Assembly (NCBI GenBank): GCA_030581615.1
Contig: JAKTTT010000024.1
Location: forward strand, 124,001 to 188,000
Source of the DNA: Alloascoidea africana
Lineage: Eukaryota; Ascomycota; Alloascoideomycetes; Alloascoideales; Alloascoideaceae
DNA: 64,000 nucleotides
Direction of reading: 5' to 3'
The position numbers were made by a program, and so were the translations under genes. The notes under the pieces were generated by a model. It had not been told where the DNA came from. It saw only the letters and a list, made by a program, of their open reading frames with translations, and did no database searches. Position 1 is the stretch's first letter. Each line of letters begins with the position of its first letter. Below, one piece after another: positions 1 through 9,739 of the stretch.

Positions 1-785
1 ACACCGAGATCCAGATCTTGCAAACCTGTGTAATCGGACTTGCTTGCCGGGAATACAGAGTATAAGGGCTTTACAGGCATACCATTGTGGAGGTTTGGAT
101 GACGTGGTGCGGTATCGCTTGTTGTACCATTGACATTTGTTGAGCTTGGCACTGAGGAAATTGCATTTGCATTTGCATTTGCCGCAACCTCTTCATGTTG
201 GACCTCGACTTCATTCGTGTCGGCCGGGGTTGCATTGGAATGGATTCTGTTCTTGTCTTTATCTTTCTTGTCCTTGCCGCCTCCTAGACCGAAAAACGAG
301 CCTCTTTTGGGTGTATCCTTTTTATCAGCACCAGCACCAGCACCAGCACCACCAGCAGCTTCTGTTTTGCTCTGTTCCGAAGCAGCGTTCGCAGCCGCGT
401 TCGAAGCAGCATTTTGAGTAGCCAGGATGAAAGGATGAGTTTTCATCCCTTTGACCTCTGATTTTCGAGGACGTTCTTCAAAGTCTCGAGGCTCGGGATA
501 GGAGAGAACCTTGTCTCTTAGAGGTTTTGTGTAGTAAAGGCATTGGAGGATTGAGTTACAATAGCAAGAAGCGCCGAAATTTTCCATTCCAAAGATTTGG
601 CTTCCTGCTTTGTTTTCAATCTCCGAGGAGAAGCTTGAGTTGATGGAAAGGTGGTGGCTGGGGTTGGAAGATGAGAAGACGGCGTCATGATGGAGTAATG
701 GGGCATGGGTATGGGAATGGCTCAGAGGCTGCTCGCCTGGAGGGTTTGAGTGGAGTTGGGGCTGTAAGGGCTGGAGCACCGCCAT
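1..785 (-). CDS. Ubiquitin-specific protease, UBP9/UBP13 (USP12/46) type, amino-terminal part
   Basis: This reading frame runs open from an ATG at 785 on the minus strand off the left edge of the window, giving about 261 residues. It encodes a thiol protease that would remove ubiquitin from proteins. The Cys box starts near residue 66: [20 protein letters not shown], with the likely nucleophile at Cys74, followed by [14 protein letters not shown]. That is the layout of yeast Ubp9/Ubp13 and animal USP12/USP46. The usual GNTC is GASC here, while the Asn five residues before the Cys is kept. Residues 1-60 are low-complexity (Gln, His and Ser rich). After about residue 115 comes an Ala/Asn/Gly-rich and Lys/Asp-rich insertion, which is common at this place in fungal members. 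The catalytic His box lies outside the window. The family is clear; which of UBP9 or UBP13 it matches is not. Confidence 0.85.
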   Translation of the reverse strand, partial: MAVLQPLQPQLHSNPPGEQPLSHSHTHAPLLHHDAVFSSSNPSHHLSINSSFSSEIENKAGSQIFGMENFGASCYCNSILQCLYYTKPLRDKVLSYPEPRDFEERPRKSEVKGMKTHPFILATQNAASNAAANAASEQSKTEAAGGAGAGAGADKKDTPKRGSFFGLGGGKDKKDKDKNRIHSNATPADTNEVEVQHEEVAANANANAISSVPSSTNVNGTTSDTAPRHPNLHNGMPVKPLYSVFPASKSDYTGLQDLDLG

Positions 786-2740
786 GGCATCAAGGCAGAC
801 GTAGGGACGAGGCGAGAAGAGACAAGAGGGCTGTGAGGTGAAGAGAAGAAGAAGAAGAAGCAGAAGCAGACATCCACGGCGGACACGATGTTGGTGGGTG
901 TGCAAGAGGAGATGGAGATGGAGATGGCTGTGGAGCCAGAGGAGAAAACACGAAGGCTCGAAAAAGCGGGCTGCAGAGTGAGGGTGTATGGGTGTGGATG
1001 TGTGTATGTGTCTATGGAGGGTTCCAACGAGCAGCCGTCTGGGCTACTGGCTGCTACGGTGCTACGGTGCTACTCTAGTCGGGACTGGGGCGATAGGTGA
1101 AGGGCAAAAAGGGCAAAAAGGGCAAAAGTGGTGTCGGCTCGGGAAACTGGTCCGTGGGGGTGCAAGAAACAGGCGGGAGAGTTTATTTATAATCGGGTGG
1201 ATGGGACAACCATGTACCACACACATATAGCCAGGATCGGATCAGAATTGGGGTTCAAGAGTGTAATGGAACAACAGGTTAGGCTATAGCGGTGTCGATG
1301 TCGATGTTGAGGGTAACAAAAAAGAAAGAGAAAAGGTTGTGGAGTGAAGACAAAAGACGGTGGGTAGATATCATTTACAATTACAATTACATTTACAATT
1401 ACATTTACATTGTTGGTTTGTAATGTTTGATGAAAGGCGAAACATTTGTCCGAGAGGTCTTCTCGGGTCTTGATTTCCAAACAAATGAATGTAAGTGAGT
1501 GTTCAGTTCCATTCGAAACTTGGAAGTAAAGTGTAGATAGATAGATACGTGCAAGCGCCCATGGCCATTTTAATGTGCAAGTTTATAAACCTCTAATATT
1601 ATATTTGGATCCAGATAAGCGTTTAGGGACATGGCGGTGTGTTACCCGGAGATAGTATGTAGTATGTATGTATTTTTGTGTCCACACGATTGATAATAAT
1701 GGAACCAAGGTGAATAGAGTATTCTATGTGCGAAATGAACGGATAGTACCAAAACGTAACGATGAATTGAGTAAAACGAATGGGGTATATGGAGATAACG
1801 TGGATGTCCAAGAGGGATTGCAAGAGTGTTGTACTTATGATGAAGATGATGCAATGGTGTATGAATTCACAACCAAGTGGTATTATTTGTTTCTAGAATA
1901 GGAGTTTTTCCCAGATACGGCTTTCTGGAAACTTGAAGATTGAACATCTGAACATCTGAACAGGGATTGAAGTTGAAATTGAAATTGCAATGGGAATTGA
2001 AACTTTTGCCCTTTTCGGAGACGGAGGGAAGAAAAGGGACGAAGATCCAATTAATTGAAGTTGCGAGTGTGAAATTGTGTACGGAAATGAGATCTACGGA
2101 ATCTTGGAAACGAATCGAGTGATTTCTTTTTATTCTAGAAAGAAAAGAAAAAAAAATAGCACTTTAAACGTGAATTGAATTGAATTGATCTCGCAGATTT
2201 GTTTTCTGCGCAGGCCAGTTGGGGCCGATTTACACAACTGAGGTGCATTTGTATTTACAGCGATACTAATACTTGCAAGGCAGATGGATAGCTCTGCTGC
2301 CAGGATCCAGGATTTCGCCACAGAGTCGAAGCAGCGCCCGCGGTTTCTCCGAGAAAACAGAAAAGAGAAGAGAAAAGAGCACCTGCCAGGATTTGCTTTG
2401 TTCCGCACAAGTCATGTGCATGGCGGGCGTGTGGGTGCACCGCTGGGGCTGGACCCACGTTCCATTGCAGCCGTGCTGGGGACCACGGTCTGCGGTCTGT
2501 GGTCTGTGGTCTGTGGCTGTGGCTTGTCTGCGAGAATATCGCCGGATGGAGCACGCTCGATGGAGATTTCCGAGGGATCCTTTGGATCCGAGGGATCACT
2601 GCTCTGCTAACTGGGACAGGTGTGCTTGGAGACGGTGTAGCGTGTGGGTGTGGGTGTAACAGATCTTCCCGGGGCCGTGGAATGGCACTCGCACTCTCTC
2701 AGAGCCACGGCTAAGAATAGCCCAGGAGCCCAGGAGCCCA

Positions 2741-2762
2741 GGATCCCAGGAGCCTGGGATCC
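2741..2762. repeat. Perfect inverted repeat, 10-bp arms with 2-bp spacer
   Basis: GGATCCCAGG at 2741-2750 and CCTGGGATCC at 2753-2762 are exact reverse complements separated by AG. The element lies among CCCAGGAG and CAGTCC tandem units, so it may be a by-product of repeat expansion rather than a regulatory hairpin. Confidence 0.8.
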
Positions 2763-3189
2763 CAGTCCCAGTCCCAGGCCCGCAACCACCGCCCAACACC
2801 ACCACAGCCACAGCCACAGCCACGGCCACAGTCTCCACCACCACAGCAGTCACCGCCCCCAACCAGTCTCTTCGACCCCATCGCAGTGGACCTCTCGTCT
2901 CGATGTTCGAAGCGAGAGCGGGCTCGAATCGCAGGTTCGAGAACAGCCAGCGGTTCTAGAATGCTTCCGGTGCAGCGCGGTTCCATTGCAGCGCAGATGC
3001 AGCGCAGATGCAGATGCATCTGCAAATGCAACGTCTGCACGCTGCGTCCCAATGCAACCCAAACCCGCCGCGTCTGCAATCCGGTCGTGTGAAAGGCACG
3101 TGATGCCGACCAAGTACAACGTTGCCGCCAGGCTTGCCTACACAGGCTGTTGCGTTGCTGTTGCGGTTGCTGTTGCACGCTACACAACA

Positions 3190-3242
3190 GGGTCCCACGG
3201 GATCCCGTTGGGATCCCGTTGGAATCCTGTTGGACCCCGTTG
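3190..3242. repeat. Degenerate tandem repeat, unit about GGATCCCGTTG
   Basis: About four copies of an 11-bp unit (GGATCCCGTTG and variants GGAATCCTGTTG, GGACCCCGTTG) lie about 200 bases before the sugar kinase start. They are in GC-rich DNA unlike the AT-rich leader that follows. Confidence 0.8.
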
Positions 3243-3448
3243 TGCTCTGCACTCTGCACTCTGCACTCGGCGCTCTCAGCTTGTCTAACTACTTAAACAA
3301 TGCCATCTTCTTCTTTTCTTCTCCCTCCGTTTTCATATTCATATTCAAGTATCTCCATATCAACATCAACATCCTTCTCAACATCCACATCAACATCCAG
3401 CTATACAAATATATCTATACCCTCTCCAGCATCACACAGCTCCTCGTC

Positions 3449-5347
3449 ATGCTCAACCTCAATCTAAATCAGCTTCAAAGCCCCAACCAGGCCTCAAAAC
3501 TCAACTCGAACCACCACCACCATCTGTATACACACCCTCTTTCTCCTGCCTCCTCCCATACGTCACTGAGCGGTGGTGATAACGATGACCTCGACACTCT
3601 CCCTTCAACAGATACTGATTTCGCCACTCCCCCGGCCTTATCTCCATGCTCCTCTGCCTCCAAACGCAAACAACAAGAACAACAACAACAACAAAACATA
3701 TCCGAAGCCTTACCTCCCCAAATGTCCACTCCGACTCCGACTCCTCGAAATCTGTCCCCCGAAGCCGCTCTAATCCTCAACAAATTCACCTCCCAATTCT
3801 CAACCATATCCAAATCCCCGCCTCTAATCTCCCATTTCACCCAATCTTTACAAAACAAACTACATTCAAGATTGGCAAATTCTTCAATAACCATGATCCC
3901 ATCTCCCGATACCCATGCAACGGGCAATGAACAGGGTAAATTCCTCGTTATGGATCTCGGTGGTTCCACTTTAAGACTCGCAATTGTAAATTTAAACGGT
4001 AGAAAAAATTCAAAAATAATGATTGAACGAACTTGGCATATTCAAGACCATGATAAAGTCCTAAATCTCGATTTTTTCAAATGGGTCGCCACTCTAATCC
4101 AAAAGGTAATTGACGAATTCACTTCTTTATACGATCCTTCTTTTTTCAACTCGGAAAAATCAAAAGACACCGGAGAACTTGTATTACATACTGGTATAAG
4201 TTGGAGTTTCCCAATAGAACAAATCTCAACAAATAGTGCAACTATTGAAAACGTGGGCAAAGGTTGGCGTTTCGAACCAAGCGCCCATAAAAAAAATCTA
4301 AAAGTTCTATTGGAAACCGTTGTTTATGAAACAATCAATTTAAAATTGAACGTTGAGGCAATTATTAATGATTCGGTCGCTGTTTACATTTCCGGAGTCT
4401 TCAACAATAGTACAACGAAATTGGGCCTTGTATTGGGCACAGGTACAAATTGTTGTGTTCGAGCACCTTTGAAACATTTATCCGAATCGAAAAGAAACAG
4501 AACCGAATATACGAGAAATACAGATCCCGAAATTGGTTATGCTTTGTTTAACACGGAATTATCCACTTTCGGTGATAGTTTTGTCGAGAGTGCTACCCAT
4601 TGGGATTCTATAATTGACCCTCGATTCTCTCCAGGTGTACAAATATTGGAACCTGAAGATCAAGTTGCCCAAGGACAGGTCATTTTCCAATTGTTGGAAT
4701 ATACAAGTAGTGGTCGTTACGTTTCCGAATTGACTAGGTTACTAATGGTCGATTTTATTAAAACTGGTGATTTTTTAAAAGGCAAAATGCCTCGAAATTT
4801 TGATAAACCTTATGATTATTTCAGTGGAGAATTGACATGTTTATTAAGTGAAGCAGCGGGTATCTCAGACGCAAGGAAAATATTCCAAAATAGTGAATTC
4901 GGAGTCGATTACAACGGTGAGGAAATAGAGGTTTCCGATAATGATATTGCTTTGATCAGATACGTTATTGATGTGGTTCTCACCAGAGGTGCACTCCTAA
5001 TTGCATGTTGCATAGTGGGGATTTCAAACTGGTTAGAAACAATCAACCATTCCAGCAGTACCAACACCAGCAATGATAATGATAATGATGAGGAAGAAGA
5101 GGAAGAAGTTTGTGTTGGCTTTGTGGGATCCGTACTTCAATATTTTTTAAATTACAAGGCAAAAGTGGAAGAATTCTTATCAAAAGATGGATTACTCGAT
5201 ACAACATTAAGCAACGCAAAAGTTGAAGGAATGAAACAACGACATTATACTTTGGATTATGTTAGAGATAGCAGTGTATTGGGTCCTGCTATTGCCGCTG
5301 CTGTTAACCTCAAGTCCAGTTCCTCCAGTTCCTCCAGTTCCTCATGA
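3449..5347 (+). CDS. Hexokinase-family sugar kinase, N-acetylglucosamine-kinase-like
   Basis: From the ATG at 3449 this encodes 632 residues of the hexokinase fold, which phosphorylates a hexose or amino sugar with ATP. The phosphate-1 loop is MDLGGSTLRLAIV (near residue 165). The sugar-binding strand is TGISWSFPIEQ (near 247). The catalytic base is Asp308 in NDSVAV. The phosphate-2 loop is LVLGTGTN. WSFPIEQ and FNTELSTFGDS resemble fungal N-acetylglucosamine kinases and atypical hexokinases more than classical Hxk2, so the substrate is uncertain. Residues 1-90 are Gln/His/Ser-rich and unlike the fold. An in-frame ATG at 3722 would give a more typical 541 residues and could be the true start. 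A Glu-rich insertion (GATGAGGAAG-type repeats near 5090) precedes the last catalytic segment. The frame is open further upstream to 3122, but only through GC-rich repeat DNA. Confidence 0.85.
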   Translation: MLNLNLNQLQSPNQASKLNSNHHHHLYTHPLSPASSHTSLSGGDNDDLDTLPSTDTDFATPPALSPCSSASKRKQQEQQQQQNISEALPPQMSTPTPTPRNLSPEAALILNKFTSQFSTISKSPPLISHFTQSLQNKLHSRLANSSITMIPSPDTHATGNEQGKFLVMDLGGSTLRLAIVNLNGRKNSKIMIERTWHIQDHDKVLNLDFFKWVATLIQKVIDEFTSLYDPSFFNSEKSKDTGELVLHTGISWSFPIEQISTNSATIENVGKGWRFEPSAHKKNLKVLLETVVYETINLKLNVEAIINDSVAVYISGVFNNSTTKLGLVLGTGTNCCVRAPLKHLSESKRNRTEYTRNTDPEIGYALFNTELSTFGDSFVESATHWDSIIDPRFSPGVQILEPEDQVAQGQVIFQLLEYTSSGRYVSELTRLLMVDFIKTGDFLKGKMPRNFDKPYDYFSGELTCLLSEAAGISDARKIFQNSEFGVDYNGEEIEVSDNDIALIRYVIDVVLTRGALLIACCIVGISNWLETINHSSSTNTSNDNDNDEEEEEEVCVGFVGSVLQYFLNYKAKVEEFLSKDGLLDTTLSNAKVEGMKQRHYTLDYVRDSSVLGPAIAAAVNLKSSSSSSSSSS

Positions 5348-6746
5348 AATGAAGAAGAAGAAAAAATATATAAAGTATTGAAGATTGTTATTATTAGCCA
5401 TTTCATTTCATTTCTTATACAGTATTCTTGATTGTTCTATTTTGTTTTTGTTGTTCATTGATGATGATGATAAAGAAAAGAAAAAAAAAACTAAAAGATT
5501 ATGAATCCATATAGTTCGTTTATGTTTGTTTACATTTACATTTTTATCATATTTTTAGTTTTTCTTTTTCTTTTTTTTTTTTGGTCTTTTTTTGGTCTAC
5601 ACTATGGGTGGTGATTGTAACGTAGTGGTAATGGTAATGGAGGAAATACCACCCGATCTTCTTACACCACACACCCCACATTGACCCAAAAGCTTGACAC
5701 AAAACTATATCTTTGTGTTCGACGGTGGCATGGACATATACATAGACATTAGACATATACATATACATAGGCATTTATGGAATTGGATTTGAGTGATTGC
5801 ATTGTGCAACCTTTCACTGTGTGTGGGTTTGAATCCGAATCGGATTCCGCGTTGGGGTCTCTTTCCAATATGAAGCCGTTGTACCGTTGCCTTCACACTC
5901 ACAGGCGGGAAGTGGAAGCCTTGCAATGGACGAGAACGACCACCACATGGAGAAAAGGAAACCTCTTGGGTGTTACCGGACTGGCACAAATGGCACAAAT
6001 GGCACAAATGGCTTCACCTAGAATCCCGATTCCCAATCGGAATCCTAATCCTAATAGGGAATCCGATGATTCTGTGTGCGTCACGTCACTTAAAAGTCGC
6101 CATTTGCTTATCATCATTCCACCCATATACACAAATGAAGGTTTTTGTTTGCAAGTAGGGTAAAACATATTTATTGTGTTGTGCGTTCTTTTCTTTCCCG
6201 TGCAAAATCCATCAATGACTTGAAATAGAAACACCAAAATGAAAAAAAAAAAAAAGAATATTGCATGGGATAATGATCATAAAATATCCCCAAACATTTT
6301 TTATAAGATGTTCAAGGTTTTGATTTGATCTATTCTTTTCCAAAACAAAAATATCCAATAATTTATGCTTTTTGTTATATCTATCCCACCAATTCCAATA
6401 ACTTATATATACCTCTTGGATTACAACAAAAGATTTCAATTGATTAGAAATGATTTCAACACAAATCCCCAAACGTTTTATAAAACCATACATATCCATC
6501 TCTTTTATCAATAAACCTCACAACCCATAAATAAAATCAAAAATCTTTTGTCGTAATAATTATTATCCCCATCCCCATCCCCATCTCAATTTTGTAGTTG
6601 TTTTCTTTCTAGCTCTAGCTCATTCTTATTCTCTCCCACCCAAACACCCAAACACCCATCTCAACCCAGATAATGATTTCTCCACGTATAATGAATGAAA
6701 TGTTGCCTTTACACACAAAATCTACACTGGTTAAGTAACCCTCATC
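5348..6746. other. Intergenic region between sugar kinase and SEC18
   Basis: No supported gene. It contains poly-T and GATGAT tracts after the kinase stop (5455-5580), a tandem GGCACAAAT repeat (about 5980-6010), and AT-rich leader sequence before SEC18 with CCCCAT and CACCCAAA repeats near 6567-6660. Short open frames on both strands show no recognisable protein. Confidence 0.6.
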
Positions 6747-9116
6747 ATGTTCAACAATTTCAGAAGCAATAACAGTGGTAGTGGAGGTGTGAATCGATCT
6801 CGCCCTCCACCTCAAAACCCCATGCCTGTTCCTCCACGCGGTGGTGGTGGCGGTGCTCCTCCTCCAAGAAGAGGAGCAAGTGGCCAGCGACTTTTGGCAG
6901 TCTGCAACATGACGAACAAAGCCGGTGCACTTTCAAATCGAATTGCTGTTTCTCCTTCGGATTTCGAATCTGGAACATATATCATAGGTAGAGAAGAACA
7001 CAGCGCATTGGATTATGTATTCATGACTGTTGCTGATCCAGAGGTTGCACCTGGCACAGTTGGAGCCAGTGGTGCACATCGACAATGGGCTCAATGGGGG
7101 CTTAATGATAAGGTTTTATTTCAAAATTTCGATATATTCAGATATACAAAACAACCATGGTTGAAAACTTTGAATTTGGATATCAAATTCAGAGTTAAAA
7201 AGGGAATCACTCCAACTGTTTTCAAACAGGCGGATCTTTCAAATGTTTTTTTAGCACAATTTGAAAGTTTGATTTTATCTCCTAGACAGGTCATGTTTTT
7301 CGATTTTAAAGGAACGCTGTTTGAAGCTCGTGTTTTAAACATTGCATGTTTGGATATTGATACAGGGAACAGTTCAGATTTGGTGAATGATCCCAATTCC
7401 CGTGGTATTTTGTTCAAACAAACAATCATTTCATTTTCATCTGGAGATGGACTCGTTAAATTGGAAGCTTCAAGTACAACTGCACGTACAAATGCCATAA
7501 TCAAACCGGATTTTAAATTCGAAGATATGGGGATTGGTGGATTGGATAATGAATTCAATGCAATTTTTAGAAGAGCTTTTTCAAGTCGGATTTTCCCCCC
7601 AGGAATAATTGAAAAATTGGGAATTCATCATGTTAAAGGTATTCTATTGTATGGACCTCCAGGAACAGGTAAAACTTTGATTGCAAGACGTATTGGTATA
7701 ATGTTGAATTGTGATGAACCCAAAATTGTTAATGGACCCGAGATTTTATCCAAGTATGTTGGTTCCTCGGAAGAAAACATTCGTAATTTGTTTAAAGATG
7801 CAGAAGCAGATTATAAAAAAGATGGTGAGGCTTCGAAATTACACATTATTATATTTGATGAATTGGATTCAGTATTCAAACAACGTGGAAGTAGAGGTGA
7901 TGGAACCGGTGTTGGTGATAATGTCGTGAATCAATTGCTTGCTAAAATGGATGGTGTTGATCAATTAAACAACATTCTTGTGATTGGTATGACAAATAGA
8001 AGAGATTTGATCGATGATGCCTTGTTAAGACCCGGTCGTTTCGAAGTCCAAATTGAAATATCTTTACCTGATGAACATGGTCGATTCCAGATTTTGGAAA
8101 TTCAAACGAAAAAAATGAGAGAATCCAAAATGATGGATAAAGATGTGGATTTGAAAGAAATGGCAACATTGACGAAAAACTTTTCAGGTGCTGAAATTGA
8201 AGGATTGGTCAAATCCGCAACCAGTTTCTCAATGGAACGTCATATCAAAGTCGGCTCTAACGTTGTTGTTCAAGATAATGTTAAAGATATGAGAGTTGCA
8301 AGAGCTGATTTCATACATGCATTGGATGAAGTGAAACCCGCTTTTGGTGCCAAAGAAGAAGAATTGGGGGCTCTTATGGAAGGTGGAATCATCAATTTTT
8401 CACCCCGAATTGCAGACATTTTCACAACCGGTGGGAAATTTATAGAAACTGTTCGAGTTCATGAAAATCATAGGTTGACCTCAATTCTAATGTATGGACC
8501 AGCAGGTGCAGGAAAATCAGCATTGGCTGCTTCTTTGGCCCTTGGTTCCACATTCCCATTCATCAGACTCATTTCTCCAATTGCCGTTGCTGGAATGTCC
8601 GAACAACAAAAAATTGGTTACATTAGAGATACTTTCAGTGATGCCTATAAATCACCTTTGAATCTGCTTGTTATCGATGGAATTGAACAAATGATTGAAT
8701 GGAGTCCTATTGGACCTCGTTTTTCAAATGCAGTTACCCAGGTTCTTCATTCTTACATTACAAATAAACCTCCAAAAGGTCGTCGTCTGGTCGTTATTGC
8801 AACGTCAAGTTCTTACAGTGTATTACGGAAACTTGAAATGACGGATTGGTTTTCTACCAAAATCGCAGTTTCGAATTTGACAAACTTGATGGAATTTGGT
8901 AATGTTATGAAAGAGGTTGATTTTTTGAAACAATCTCAAAGAGATCAAGTTTTGGAAAAATTGAGGATTTTAAATGATAATCGAGATGATATCAATGTAA
9001 GTATTAAAACTGTACTTAATAACATTGACGTAGCGGAAACTACAAAGGATACAAATCCAGTTGAAGAGATTGTGGAATTGATGGGAGATTCGATTAACGA
9101 GGGGAAATTCAATTAA
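6747..9116 (+). CDS. SEC18: SEC18, NSF-type AAA ATPase for SNARE disassembly
   Basis: A 789-residue uninterrupted frame. With alpha-SNAP (Sec17) the family takes apart used cis-SNARE complexes after membrane fusion, acting on cytosolic faces throughout secretion and endocytosis. The amino domain (residues 47-260) begins after a Gly/Pro-rich leader and has the double-psi-barrel motifs typical of NSF. D1 has Walker A GPPGTGKT at 303-310 and Walker B IIIFDE ending at 371-372. The arginine-finger region reads MTNRRDLIDDALLRPGR. D2 has the P-loop GPAGAGKS at 584-591 and a Walker-B-like LLVIDGIEQ, in which the second acidic residue is displaced, as expected for the weakly hydrolysing D2. Length and order match the family. 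No introns are needed. Confidence 0.97.
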   Translation: MFNNFRSNNSGSGGVNRSRPPPQNPMPVPPRGGGGGAPPPRRGASGQRLLAVCNMTNKAGALSNRIAVSPSDFESGTYIIGREEHSALDYVFMTVADPEVAPGTVGASGAHRQWAQWGLNDKVLFQNFDIFRYTKQPWLKTLNLDIKFRVKKGITPTVFKQADLSNVFLAQFESLILSPRQVMFFDFKGTLFEARVLNIACLDIDTGNSSDLVNDPNSRGILFKQTIISFSSGDGLVKLEASSTTARTNAIIKPDFKFEDMGIGGLDNEFNAIFRRAFSSRIFPPGIIEKLGIHHVKGILLYGPPGTGKTLIARRIGIMLNCDEPKIVNGPEILSKYVGSSEENIRNLFKDAEADYKKDGEASKLHIIIFDELDSVFKQRGSRGDGTGVGDNVVNQLLAKMDGVDQLNNILVIGMTNRRDLIDDALLRPGRFEVQIEISLPDEHGRFQILEIQTKKMRESKMMDKDVDLKEMATLTKNFSGAEIEGLVKSATSFSMERHIKVGSNVVVQDNVKDMRVARADFIHALDEVKPAFGAKEEELGALMEGGIINFSPRIADIFTTGGKFIETVRVHENHRLTSILMYGPAGAGKSALAASLALGSTFPFIRLISPIAVAGMSEQQKIGYIRDTFSDAYKSPLNLLVIDGIEQMIEWSPIGPRFSNAVTQVLHSYITNKPPKGRRLVVIATSSSYSVLRKLEMTDWFSTKIAVSNLTNLMEFGNVMKEVDFLKQSQRDQVLEKLRILNDNRDDINVSIKTVLNNIDVAETTKDTNPVEEIVELMGDSINEGKFN

Positions 9117-9577
9117 TCTTTGAGCTCTTTTTTTTTGTTGTTTTGAATTGGTTGTTGTTTTCGCATTGTATCTATCGGATGGATTTATTAGTTTTAGATA
9201 TATGATAGATATTATGGTAGTTTCTATGCTTTATTTTTTTTTTTTGGTTTCGTTTCAAGATTTAGATATGATTGTCGATTTAGATTGTAAAGAAACCAGA
9301 AAACAAAAGTGGCAAAAAAAAAAAAAAAAAAATGGAAAAAATGAATAGAGAACAAAAGGTTCATGTATTTTAGATTCTAGAGTATGTATCAAGTTAGACA
9401 AATCTCAGGCTTTTTACAATTATGTTCAACTTAGTACAGTATCAATTCTTGATTGAAAAAGATGGGACTTTTACCCTAGTGAGATAGCTTTTATGGCATA
9501 CTCCATCTTCACATATATATCTTGTTAAAAGTTGCTGCTGGGTGAAGCGTTCTTCTACTTTTTGATGAATCATCAAC

Positions 9578-9739
9578 ATGGAGAAGCATCATGCCGAAAA
9601 CGGCAAAATTGACACCACTGTTGCCATGGTTCCTGAGAAATTAGGCGCCCAGCCAATCACCGCGCAGAATTGCTTTTTTTCTTTTGTTCTTTTAGACACT
9701 CGATTCTCGAATTTCGAAATTCACAGAGGCGGATAAATC
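9578..9739 (+). other. Short exon-like open frame, product unknown
   Basis: From the ATG at 9578 the first 30 or so codons read like a genuine soluble protein start (MEKHHAENGKIDTTVAMVPE, then KLGAQPITAQN), with balanced charge and good codons. The frame then turns Phe-rich and stops after 53 residues. No partner exon was found downstream. It could be the first exon of a decayed gene or simply chance. I do not recognise the peptide. Confidence 0.25.

Larger units (their letters stand above)
786..3448. other. Intergenic region, partly GC-rich, with many short tandem repeats
   Basis: No supported gene. This is the shared divergent space between the deubiquitinase (minus) and the sugar kinase (plus). 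Short tandem repeats are dense: GGCAAAAA-type units near 1102-1128, TTACAA-type units near 1374-1412, TCTGTGG-type units near 2488-2520. The right half (about 2260-3290) is GC-rich and stays open in several frames on both strands. It holds a perfect inverted repeat at 2741-2762, a four-copy degenerate repeat at 3190-3242 and a CACGTG site at 3097-3102. An AT-rich, TATA-like stretch lies at about 3404-3418, just before the kinase start. Confidence 0.6.

Noticed and set aside
2644-3288. Long open frames on both strands (214 and 182 codons)
   Set aside because: They overlap in GC-rich repeat DNA, have odd composition and no recognisable domain; lack of stops is expected from base composition.
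3122-3448. Upstream extension of the sugar kinase frame
   Set aside because: It starts within repeat DNA and crosses an AT-rich, TATA-like leader; the family does not have such a segment.
5820-5890. tRNA B-box-like sequence on the minus strand (GGATTCAAACCC)
   Set aside because: The T-stem does not pair, there is no A box and only five acceptor pairs could be drawn.
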